From: Pseudarthrobacter defluvii
GTDB lineage: Bacteria > Actinomycetota > Actinomycetes > Actinomycetales > Micrococcaceae
DNA length: 64,000 nt
Direction: 5' to 3'
NCBI RefSeq assembly: GCF_030323865.1
Contig: NZ_CP066362.1
Span: 3,162,001 to 3,226,000 of the forward strand
This document shows positions 16,199-23,646 of this stretch, one piece after another. Below the pieces are notes generated by a model. It did no database searches and was not told where the DNA came from. It was given only the letters and a program-made list of their open reading frames with translations. Position 1 is the first letter of the stretch, and each line of letters begins with the position of its first letter. A program made the translations under genes and the position numbers.

Positions 16199-17680
16199 TC
16201 AGCGGTTTGCGCTGACGGCTGCCACTGACGCGTCCTCGTAGTCTTCGGCGTCGATGTCGCGGCCGTGCGGGTCCCACTTGTTGACCAGGATCACCACGAT
16301 GGCGATGGCGGGCACAACGGCGAGTACCAGCAGCGCCTTGGTTCCCCAGGCTGCGGTGGCCAGGGGCCAGAACACCAGGCCGGCGATCGCTCCAAGGCGG
16401 ATGCCGATCTGGGTGAAGCCGGTGCCGGCACCGCGCAGGGACGTGGGATACGACATGGTGGCCATGGTCATGCCCTGGGCCCCGGGACCTGCTGCGTGGC
16501 AGAAGATCAGGAGGCCGATGACCAGGGCGCCGATGAAGGACCAGGCGCCTTCGACGTTGCTGAGGCTGCCGGCGATGATCATGCAGGTGAAGGTGCCGCA
16601 GAACCCGAGGAGTGAAAGCTTGCGCGGGCCGATCTTGCCGGAGAGGCGGGCACCGATGAAGCCGCCGGTGACGCCGAAGGCCAGGTTGAGGATCAGCGAG
16701 GACACGATGTTGGTCATGACGTTCTGGGTGTGCAGCATGGCCAGCACGATCTGCCCCACGAAGAAGCCGACGGCGTAGTACTCCATGGACTGGCCGGCGT
16801 TGATGACCAGGGCCAGGCCGGTACGGCCGCGGTACTTCTTGCCCACGAGCTTGCCCCAGGCCTGGGTCAGGGTCATCTGGAACTGCTTGCGCTCGGCACG
16901 GGGATCCACGGCGTCTTCCGCCACTTCGGCGTCCACGTTGTAGGTCCGCTTGAGGATCCTGGCTGCTTCATGCAGGCCCAGGTTCTGCGCGGCCCAGGAG
17001 GGGGATTCCGCCATGTACTTCTGGCGGAAGATCATGATCAGGATGGCAGGGACGGCACCGAAGCCCACAACGATGCGCCACATCTGGTTTTCCGGCCACT
17101 GCATGCCCTGGAAGAGGAAGTACACGGGGATCAGCAGCGCGAAGGTGGAGGCGACGGCGGCGTACCACATGGGCTGCCAGAGCGAGACGGTGCCGCCCTT
17201 CTTCTTCCGGGAAGCGTATTCGGCCAGGAAGCTGAACGCGACGGGGAAGTCGACGCCGATGCCCACGCCCATGATGAAGCGGGCAATGATGAGGGTCCAG
17301 ACGTCCGGTGCGACGGCGCAGGCGATGGCGGCGACGACGAAGAAGACCATGTCCGCCATGAACACCTTGAACCGGCCCAGCTTGTCCACGAAGTACCCGC
17401 CGAAGACTGATCCGACGAGGGCGCCCACCATGATCGAGGCGGACACCACGGACAGCATCTCGGGGGTCAGGTGGAAGTCCTTCGAGATATAGGGAAGGCC
17501 GAACGCCACCGAGGTGAAGTCGTAGGCGTCCAGGAAGATGCCGCCCAGGGCGATGAGGGTAATGGCGAACGATTTGCCCGTCTTGAGGGCACCGCTGTTG
17601 ATGAGGTCTGTGACGTCCTGGGCGGAGCGCAGGACGATCCGTCCGCCGCTGGGCGCAGCGGCGTTGGGGACTGCTGACAT
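16199..17680 (-). CDS. MFS transporter, sugar-acid importer candidate
   Basis: 493 residues, twelve predicted membrane spans, sugar-porter style: YFVDKLGRFK and a GVGIGVDFPVAFSFLAEYASRKKKG loop. The ATG at 17680 has AAAGGA seven bases upstream; an earlier ATG at 17722 is not supported. First gene of the leftward operon, with an IclR-like palindrome at 17738-17753 in its promoter, so it is probably the regulated uptake system for the compound broken down by this locus. Confidence 0.87.
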   Translation of the reverse strand: MSAVPNAAAPSGGRIVLRSAQDVTDLINSGALKTGKSFAITLIALGGIFLDAYDFTSVAFGLPYISKDFHLTPEMLSVVSASIMVGALVGSVFGGYFVDKLGRFKVFMADMVFFVVAAIACAVAPDVWTLIIARFIMGVGIGVDFPVAFSFLAEYASRKKKGGTVSLWQPMWYAAVASTFALLIPVYFLFQGMQWPENQMWRIVVGFGAVPAILIMIFRQKYMAESPSWAAQNLGLHEAARILKRTYNVDAEVAEDAVDPRAERKQFQMTLTQAWGKLVGKKYRGRTGLALVINAGQSMEYYAVGFFVGQIVLAMLHTQNVMTNIVSSLILNLAFGVTGGFIGARLSGKIGPRKLSLLGFCGTFTCMIIAGSLSNVEGAWSFIGALVIGLLIFCHAAGPGAQGMTMATMSYPTSLRGAGTGFTQIGIRLGAIAGLVFWPLATAAWGTKALLVLAVVPAIAIVVILVNKWDPHGRDIDAEDYEDASVAAVSANR

Positions 17681-17737
17681 TGGGGGTCCTTTCGAAAGCC
17701 CACTGCTTTGTGGGTCTCGCAACTTGGCAAGTTCTGT

Positions 17738-17753
17738 GTTCGATATTTCGAAC
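17738..17753. promoter_or_regulatory. Palindromic operator, site 1 (MFS promoter)
   Basis: GTTCGATATTTCGAAC: 6-bp arms GTTCGA/TCGAAC around a 4-bp A/T centre, 58 bp upstream of the MFS start. Its reverse complement matches site 3 beside the IclR gene in 15 of 16 positions. Confidence 0.65.
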
Positions 17754-17954
17754 GTTGGTCGATGTGGCGATCAAGCATTCGCTGGGGTAGGGTGATCGGG
17801 AACACAAAGGAGTCTAGGGATACCACCCCGGACCGTCAAGCGCTGAACCGGAATTTGGATGGTAATGCCTGCACCAGCGGCGATGCAGCCGCCAGCGGCC
17901 GCGGGCCCCAACCGCCAAACTGCCAGACTCACCAGTGCCAGCTTGCCGACCTTT

Positions 17955-17970
17955 GTACTAAATTTCGAAC
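17955..17970. promoter_or_regulatory. Palindromic operator, site 2 (FMN-oxidase promoter)
   Basis: GTACTAAATTTCGAAC, 13 of 16 positions identical to site 1, 20 bp upstream of the oxidase ATG and just before its ribosome site. The position so close to the start suggests repression. Confidence 0.5.
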
Positions 17971-17989
17971 GTGAAAGGGGTTACTCCCC

Positions 17990-19204
17990 ATGGAGGACCG
18001 TCAACTGCCCAAGTGGTCCGAGATCCGCGAACTTGTCCAGTTCCGGAGCTTCGAGCTGGATCCCGTGCAGCGAAGGCTTGCCCGGGCGTTCACCATCGCG
18101 GACCTTCGCGCCATGGCCCGGAAGACCACGCCGAAAGCTGTCTTCAACTACACGGACGGCGCCGCCGAAGAAGAGATCACCATCGCCAGGTGCCGGCAGG
18201 CCTACCGTGACGTGGAGTTCTCACCGGCAGTCCTCCGTGATGTCTCGGATCCCGATCCTTCCACGAAGCTTTTTGGCCGCACCATCGACTTCCCCCTGGT
18301 CCTGGCGCCCACCGGCTACACGCGGATGATGCACAACGACGGCGAGAAGGCAGTTGCGCGGGTAGCAGCCCGGAACAACATCCCGTACACCCTCTCCACG
18401 GTGGGCACCACCACCGTGGAGGACCTCGCCAAGGCGGTGCCCGAAGGGAACAACTGGTTCCAGCTCTACATCGCCAAGGACCGGAGCAAGACGGAGGGCC
18501 TGCTGGAGCGGGTGCTCACCAGCGGCTACGACGTCCTGATGGTCACCGTGGACACGCAGGTTGGCGGCGCCCGCGTCAGGGAGCTGCGTGACGGCCTGAC
18601 CATTCCGCCCACGTTGTCGCCGAAGACCTTTGCGGACATGGCCCTGCACCCGTCCTGGTGGTTCGACAAGCTCACCACCCCACCCATCGAGTTCGCGTCA
18701 CTCCGGGGCTTCGGCGGGAACTCGGCAGAGGTGGCGGACCAGGTGTTCGATCCCGCCCTGACGTTCGAGGACATCGCCTGGCTGCGTAAAGTGTGGCCGC
18801 ACAAGCTGCTGGTCAAGGGCATCCAGACCGTCAAGGATGCGGAACGAGTTTTCGAGCTGGGCTGCGACGGCGTGGTCCTGTCCAACCACGGAGGGCGGCA
18901 ACTGGACCGCTCGCCCACCATCCTGAAGATCCTGCCCCGGGTCCGCGAGGCCCTGGGCCCGGACGCTACGGTGCTGATCGACAGCGGCATCATGTCCGGC
19001 AGTGACATCCTGGCCGCCGTCGGCCTGGGTGCGGATGCGGCGATGGTGGGCCGGGCCTACCTCTACGGCCTGATGGCCGGCGGCGAGCGCGGCGCCGCCC
19101 AGGCCGTGAAGATCCTGCGCTCCCAGTACGTACGGTCCATGCAGCTGCTGGGCGTCAAGTCCACGGCCGGCATTTCGGGCGATCATGTGGCGCTGGCCGG
19201 CTGA
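17990..19204 (+). CDS. FMN-dependent L-2-hydroxyacid oxidase/dehydrogenase (LldD-like)
   Basis: 404 residues, alpha-hydroxyacid dehydrogenase TIM barrel with FMN. Catalytic His300 and substrate-binding Arg303 are in LSNHGGRQLDRSPT; Lys276 in LLVKGI; N-terminal NYTDGAAEEE. Oxidises a 2-hydroxy acid (lactate, glycolate, mandelate or similar) to the keto acid. AAAGGGG precedes the ATG by nine bases. Its promoter carries an operator shared with the rest of the locus, so it probably handles a product or intermediate of the pathway, for example lactate or glycolate, rather than being general lactate dehydrogenase. Confidence 0.88.
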   Translation: MEDRQLPKWSEIRELVQFRSFELDPVQRRLARAFTIADLRAMARKTTPKAVFNYTDGAAEEEITIARCRQAYRDVEFSPAVLRDVSDPDPSTKLFGRTIDFPLVLAPTGYTRMMHNDGEKAVARVAARNNIPYTLSTVGTTTVEDLAKAVPEGNNWFQLYIAKDRSKTEGLLERVLTSGYDVLMVTVDTQVGGARVRELRDGLTIPPTLSPKTFADMALHPSWWFDKLTTPPIEFASLRGFGGNSAEVADQVFDPALTFEDIAWLRKVWPHKLLVKGIQTVKDAERVFELGCDGVVLSNHGGRQLDRSPTILKILPRVREALGPDATVLIDSGIMSGSDILAAVGLGADAAMVGRAYLYGLMAGGERGAAQAVKILRSQYVRSMQLLGVKSTAGISGDHVALAG

Positions 19205-19235
19205 CCGCCAGGGGTGCGCCCCGCTCCCCCGGCCG

Positions 19236-19991
19236 TCAGCGGTAGCCGAGCTCGGCACTCAGGCGGGCGGCGCCGTCGGCCGCCAGCGCCGACCATTCCT
19301 CCACCGGGCGCTGGTTCCAGCGCATGTCCGGAACGGAGATGCTCAGGGCCGCCACCACTGCGCCGGTGTGGTCCCGGACCGGCGCGGCCACGCAGGAAAC
19401 GTCCGGGGTGGACTCCCCGGACTCGAAGGCCAGCCCGGAGGCACGGATCTCGTCCAGGACGTTGGCGAGTGCGTGGGGTTCAGTGATGCTTTTGGGGGTC
19501 AGTTTGGCAAGGCCCTTTGTGAAGATGCGCTTGCGTTCGGCGTCCGGCAGGTACGCCAGGAGGGCCTTGCCCACGGCGGTGCAGCTTGCCGGAAGCCGGC
19601 CCCCCATGCGCGAGACCATGCGCACGGACTGGGTGCTGTCCACCTTGCAGATGTACACCACGTCCGCGCCGTCGAGCATTCCCACATTGACGGTCTCGTC
19701 GCACTCCCTGCCCACGGACTGGGCGATGCGCAGCCCGACGGCGTGCAGGTCCAGCCGTTCGGCGAACGCGTTGCCCAGCCGGAAGACGCTCAGCCCCAGG
19801 TGGTAGGTGGCAGTGGCATCGTCCCGGCGGAGGTATTTGCGCTCCGTCAGGGTGGTGAGGAGTTCGTGGACGGTTGTCCGGGGAAGGCCGGTCCGTTGCA
19901 CCACCTCGGGTGCGGAGAGCCCGTGGCGGGCGTCCATGAAAAGCTCCAGGACGTCGAGGCTCCTGACGACGGCGGGGGTCAAGCGGGGCAC
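19236..19991 (-). CDS. IclR-family transcriptional regulator
   Basis: 251 residues: winged helix at residues 1-70 (LTPAVVRSLDVLELFM, recognition part GLPRTTVHELLTTL) and a C-terminal effector domain with the SCTAVGKALLAYLP motif. It is convergent with the FMN oxidase and divergent from the semialdehyde dehydrogenase. An operator-like palindrome at 20050-20065 lies upstream, so it likely controls itself as well as the catabolic genes in response to a sugar-acid intermediate. Confidence 0.9.
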   Translation of the reverse strand: MPRLTPAVVRSLDVLELFMDARHGLSAPEVVQRTGLPRTTVHELLTTLTERKYLRRDDATATYHLGLSVFRLGNAFAERLDLHAVGLRIAQSVGRECDETVNVGMLDGADVVYICKVDSTQSVRMVSRMGGRLPASCTAVGKALLAYLPDAERKRIFTKGLAKLTPKSITEPHALANVLDEIRASGLAFESGESTPDVSCVAAPVRDHTGAVVAALSISVPDMRWNQRPVEEWSALAADGAARLSAELGYR

Positions 19992-20049
19992 GTGGAGTCC
20001 TTTCGTTGGGGGCGCGTTGGCTTAGCGCGGCTTCCAGTCTACGCGCACC

Positions 20050-20065
20050 GTTCGAAATATCGCAC
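20050..20065. promoter_or_regulatory. Palindromic operator, site 3 (iclR / dehydrogenase promoter)
   Basis: GTTCGAAATATCGCAC, one mismatch from the reverse complement of site 1; a further GTTCGA half-site begins at 20069. It sits between the divergent iclR and semialdehyde dehydrogenase genes. Confidence 0.65.
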
Positions 20066-20119
20066 ATTGTTCGACAAGGCAGGAATTTGGAACTAAAGAT
20101 GATTCCAGGAGGAAACAAC

Positions 20120-21592
20120 ATGCACACCACCCCAGAGCAGGTCGAGAACCAAATAGTGGCCGCGCACGCGGCCTACGAGCAGGCCCGGGACGTGGAACCG
20201 CAGGTCCGCGGGTCCTGGCTGGAGGCCATCGCCGCCGCCCTCGAAGCCAACGCGGATGAGCTCGTTGGCCTCGGAGAGCAGGAAACCCACCTGGACCAGG
20301 GCCGGCTGCGTTTCGAACTGAAGCGCTCGGTCTTCCAGCTGCGCCTGTTCCGCAGCGAAATCCTTGCCGGCGAGCACCTGGGCGCCATCATTGACCACGC
20401 CGACCAGGACTGGGGAATGGGCCCCCGTCCGGACCTCCGGAGGGTCAACGTGCCCCTCGGCGTCGTAGGCGTCTTCGGTGCCTCCAACTTCCCCTTTGCC
20501 TTCAGCGTGATGGGCGGGGACACCGCCTCCGCCCTCGCGGCCGGCTGCGCCGTGGTGCACAAGATCCATGAAGGGCACCTGCAGCTGGCGCTGCGCACGG
20601 CGGCCCTCGTCGAGGAGGCCCTTGCTTCGGCAGGAGCGCCGCAGGGACTTTTCTCCGCCGTGGTGGGCCGCCAGGCAGCCGAGGCACTCGTTGACCATCC
20701 GCTGACCAAGGCGATTGGCTTCACGGGCTCCACTGCGGGCGGCCGGGCGCTTTTCGACCGGGCCAGCCGCCGCCCCACCCCCATCCCCTTCTACGGCGAG
20801 CTGGGGAGCATCAACCCCGTATTCGTCACGGAGCAGGCCTGGGACGTGCGCCGGGACGCGATCCTTTCGGGCTATGCCGCATCCTTCACTGCCGGGATGG
20901 GGCAGTTCTGCACCAAGCCGGGGCTGCTGTTCGCGCCGGTGGAGGATACGGACGAGGTGGCAGCCCTGCTGCAGCAGGAGCTTGAGTCCAAGAGCCTGGC
21001 ACCGCTCCTGAGCCCGAAGCTCCGCGAGGGTTTCGACGCCGCGCTGGACAAGGTGCGGTCCGCCGAGGGCGTGGACGTGCTGGTGAAGGGCGACGACGCC
21101 GAAGCTCCCCGGCCCACCGTGCTGGCCACCACCGCGGAGGCAGTGCTGGCACAGCCGGAGCTGCTGGAGCAGGAGATGTTCGGCCCCGCCACCCTGCTCA
21201 TCCGGTATCGTCCCGGAACAGACCTCACCGAACTGGCCGCCCTGCTGGAGGGCCAGCTGACGGCCACTGTCCAGGGTGAGCCGGAGGAAAAGCTCGATGA
21301 CCTGCTGACGGTGCTGCGGGAACGGAGCGGCCGGTTGGTGTGGAACGCCTGGCCGACGGGAGTCAGCGTCACCTACGCGCAGCAGCATGGTGGGCCCTAC
21401 CCCGCCACCACCGCCGCGTCCACCACCTCCGTGGGGACGGCTGCCATCGGACGGTTCATGCGCCCGGTTGCCTATGACTCCTTCGCCCCGGAGCAGCTTC
21501 CGCCTGCCCTGCGGGATGACAACCCCTGGAACATCACGCGGCGGGTGGACGGAATCCACCAGCCTGCCTCACAGAAAGCTGAAACACGATGA
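20120..21592 (+). CDS. 2,5-dioxopentanoate (alpha-ketoglutarate semialdehyde) dehydrogenase-like
   Basis: 490 residues, NADP-type aldehyde dehydrogenase of the KGSADH group: VFGASNFPFAFSVMGGDTASALAAG, GFTGSTAGGR, Glu in YGELGSINPVF, catalytic Cys in GMGQFCTKPG. The ATG at 20120 follows AGGAGGAA. It overlaps the next gene by four bases. In Weimberg-type and aldarate pathways this enzyme makes 2-oxoglutarate; together with the FAH-fold partner this is the likely last step here. A different aldehyde substrate cannot be excluded. Confidence 0.87.
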   Translation: MHTTPEQVENQIVAAHAAYEQARDVEPQVRGSWLEAIAAALEANADELVGLGEQETHLDQGRLRFELKRSVFQLRLFRSEILAGEHLGAIIDHADQDWGMGPRPDLRRVNVPLGVVGVFGASNFPFAFSVMGGDTASALAAGCAVVHKIHEGHLQLALRTAALVEEALASAGAPQGLFSAVVGRQAAEALVDHPLTKAIGFTGSTAGGRALFDRASRRPTPIPFYGELGSINPVFVTEQAWDVRRDAILSGYAASFTAGMGQFCTKPGLLFAPVEDTDEVAALLQQELESKSLAPLLSPKLREGFDAALDKVRSAEGVDVLVKGDDAEAPRPTVLATTAEAVLAQPELLEQEMFGPATLLIRYRPGTDLTELAALLEGQLTATVQGEPEEKLDDLLTVLRERSGRLVWNAWPTGVSVTYAQQHGGPYPATTAASTTSVGTAAIGRFMRPVAYDSFAPEQLPPALRDDNPWNITRRVDGIHQPASQKAETR

Positions 21593-22770
21593 CGACTGTT
21601 AGTGCAGACCAGGTCCTGCCCGCGGATGCGGACAAGGCCCTTTTGGTGGGGCGCGTGTGGGACCCGGAGACCGGTGGGCCGCGCGTGGTCTCCATCAGCG
21701 GACAGGACGTCTTCGACCACACTGCCCACGTAAGTACCGTTTCCGAGCTTATGGACCTGGATGACCCGGCGGGGCTCATCACTGCCACCCGCGAGTCGCC
21801 CAGTTGGGACCTCGCTGCCCTGATCGATGCGTCCCTGGCGCAGGACACGGAACGCCCGCACCTCCTGGCCCCGGTGGACCTGCAGGTGGTCAAAGCCTGC
21901 GGCGTGACGTTCGTTGACAGCATGATTGAGCGGGTCATCGAGGAACGGTGCGGCGGTGACTTCCACCAGGCCGCGGCCGTCCGTGAGTCCGTCCTGGCTG
22001 TCCTTGGCTCAGACCTTGCCAGCGTGCGTCCAGGCTCCGAGGAGGCCCGGCAGGTCAAGGAGGTGTTGACGGCCAAGGGGATGTGGTCCCAGTACCTGGA
22101 GGTGGGGCTCGGCGCGGACCCGGAAGTCTTCACCAAGGCCCCGGTGCTCTCGAGTGTCGGGTTTGGGGCCCGGATCGGCATCCCGTCGTTTTCGAGCTGG
22201 AACAACCCGGAGCCGGAACTGGTCCTGGTCGTGGACTCCCGCGGCCAGGTACGTGGGGCGACCGTGGGCAATGACGTGAACCTGCGCGATGTGGAGGGAC
22301 GCAGCGCACTCCTGCTGGGCATGGCCAAGGACAACAACGCGTCCTGTTCCATCGGCCCGTTTATCCGCCTCTTCGACGACCGGTTCAGCCTCGAGTCGCT
22401 GCGGAGCGAGGACATCACCCTGACCGTGGAGGGAACCGACGGCTACCGGCTGGACGGGCAGAACAGCCTGTCCCGGATCAGCAGGCCCTTCGAGGAACTG
22501 GTGGGGGCCGCCTACGGCAGGCACCACCAGTACCCGGACGGCTTCGCCCTGTTCACCGGCACGCTCTTTGCCCCCAGCCAGGACCGCGATACGCCGGGCC
22601 TGGGGTTCACGCACAAGGACGGAGACCGGGTCACCATCCACAGCGCCCAACTGGGGTCGTTGATCAACACCACGGGCACCGCCGAGGACCTCCCTGCCTG
22701 GAGTTTTGGGATCCGCGACCTAATGGAGTACCTGTCACGGTTTGTCCAGGTTCCGGTGCACGGGGGTTAA
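21589..22770 (+). CDS. FAH-fold 2-keto-3-deoxy sugar-acid dehydratase candidate
   Basis: 393 residues, fumarylacetoacetate-hydrolase superfamily. The long form with SFSSWNNPEPELVLVV, GNDVNLRDVEGRSALLLG and KDNNASCSIGPFIRLF resembles the XylX / 2-keto-3-deoxy-arabonate dehydratases of oxidative pentose pathways. Metal ligands are in the PEPELVLVV region. Translationally coupled to the semialdehyde dehydrogenase (ATGA), which uses exactly the product of such dehydratases. A diketo-acid hydrolase role (as in L-rhamnose or L-fucose oxidation) is the main alternative. Confidence 0.82.
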   Translation: MTTVSADQVLPADADKALLVGRVWDPETGGPRVVSISGQDVFDHTAHVSTVSELMDLDDPAGLITATRESPSWDLAALIDASLAQDTERPHLLAPVDLQVVKACGVTFVDSMIERVIEERCGGDFHQAAAVRESVLAVLGSDLASVRPGSEEARQVKEVLTAKGMWSQYLEVGLGADPEVFTKAPVLSSVGFGARIGIPSFSSWNNPEPELVLVVDSRGQVRGATVGNDVNLRDVEGRSALLLGMAKDNNASCSIGPFIRLFDDRFSLESLRSEDITLTVEGTDGYRLDGQNSLSRISRPFEELVGAAYGRHHQYPDGFALFTGTLFAPSQDRDTPGLGFTHKDGDRVTIHSAQLGSLINTTGTAEDLPAWSFGIRDLMEYLSRFVQVPVHGG

Positions 22771-22783
22771 GACGAAAACCTTG

Positions 22784-22812
22784 AAGGCAGGGCCCGCGCT
22801 GGGCCCTGCCTT
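22784..22812. terminator. Bidirectional terminator between convergent genes
   Basis: Perfect 12-bp arms AAGGCAGGGCCC (22784-22795) and GGGCCCTGCCTT (22801-22812), 5-nt loop. TTTCG follows on the + strand and a TTTT run follows on the - strand, so it can end both the FAH transcript and the 136-residue gene. Confidence 0.8.
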
Positions 22813-22835
22813 TCGCGGTATTGGGGAATGCTGTA

Positions 22836-23246
22836 CTACGCCAGGTCTTCGAAGCTGTCCTCGCCGGGACGCCAGGCCATCCACCGCCCGTCCGGGAAGC
22901 CGCTGAGTTCGGCAATCTCGACGAAGATCTCTTCCTTGGCAGGGTGAATCACGATGGTGCCGGTGTCGAGCTCGACGTGGATGCCTGAGCCCGTCTCTTC
23001 AGTCGTTGAGATCACGGTGCCGGGGGCCAGCCGGCGCAGGGTATCGGCGTAGCCCAGCTCCTGCTCGCGCCAGACACGCCCGTCCTGCCGGACAACGGGC
23101 CACACGTAGGTGTTGAACGTGACGTGGCCAGGGGCCTCGTCTTTATCGAAGCGGAACTGCACGTAGTCGTTGAGGACGAACTCCACCGCGTACAGCCGCT
23201 GCCCCACCAGGCGGGACAGCAGCTCGTTCGGAACGTACGATGTCAT
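22836..23246 (-). CDS. Hypothetical protein, 136 residues
   Basis: Soluble acidic protein of unrecognised family: N-terminal YVPNELLSRLVGQRLYAVEF, then alternating strands, and a C-terminal GFPDGRWMAWRPGEDSFEDL. I chose ATG 23246 with GGTGG eight bases upstream; a GTG at 23258 would add four residues. A short palindrome TTTACT-CCC-AGTAAA at 23267-23281 lies in its promoter. A decayed paralogue of the C-terminal half is found at 25687-25763, so the family has duplicated locally. Function unknown. Confidence 0.65.
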   Translation of the reverse strand: MTSYVPNELLSRLVGQRLYAVEFVLNDYVQFRFDKDEAPGHVTFNTYVWPVVRQDGRVWREQELGYADTLRRLAPGTVISTTEETGSGIHVELDTGTIVIHPAKEEIFVEIAELSGFPDGRWMAWRPGEDSFEDLA

Positions 23247-23646
23247 CGGACTAGCCACCAGCCTTATTTACTCCCAGTAAACGACTCTAGTACGGGCTGG
23301 TGCTGCGCTGGCGCACTTCACTCCCGCTGTGGGCATTTGCTGGGCTGCCGAAGGGGACCGATATCAACGCGCCGTTCCTGACGGCGGCTGGGCAGTGCGC
23401 TGTTCTGGCTTGTGCTGGCGGTAAGCATTTTCGCGGTGGTGGCCTACAGCGCGCCGTGGCTGCGGAGTGCCTTGGCAGCCGTTGAGATTAACCCACTCCA
23501 GTATCGGCAGCGACCAAACCGAGTACGAGGGCGCGTATTTGCCCTGTTCAGCGAGGAATAAGTTGAGTACTGCCCACGGTGTCCCAGACCCCGGATCGGA
23601 AATTAGCGTCTTGTCATTGCAGTTGGTTTCTGGAGGTCAAGGCACT
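23247..23646. other. Intergenic region holding a crtEb relic and a surface-protein promoter
   Basis: 400 bp. Contains the rearranged crtEb fragment (23290-23467) and, on the right, the A/T-richer upstream region of the beta-helix gene with GGAGG at 23632. No intact gene is seen. Confidence 0.55.
23290..23467 (+). pseudogene. Rearranged remnant of a crtEb-like lycopene elongase
   Basis: Two blocks resemble crtEb of this window but in swapped order. Block 1 (23290-23345) shares TACGGGCTGGTGCTG and then GGCGCA-TTCACTCC-CTGTGGGC with crtEb around 12190-12247. Block 2 (23371-23467) matches crtEb about 12023-12126 and reads LVLAVSIFAVVAYSAP in one frame, identical to the functional protein over that stretch. 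Frames are broken and no start or stop fits. It is therefore a scrambled relic of a second elongase copy or of an aberrant duplication. Confidence 0.7.

Larger units (their letters stand above)
17681..17989. other. Divergent control region of the sugar-acid locus
   Basis: 309 bp between the divergent MFS and FMN-oxidase genes, carrying two copies of the palindromic operator (17738-17753 and 17955-17970). No gene is seen. Confidence 0.6.
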
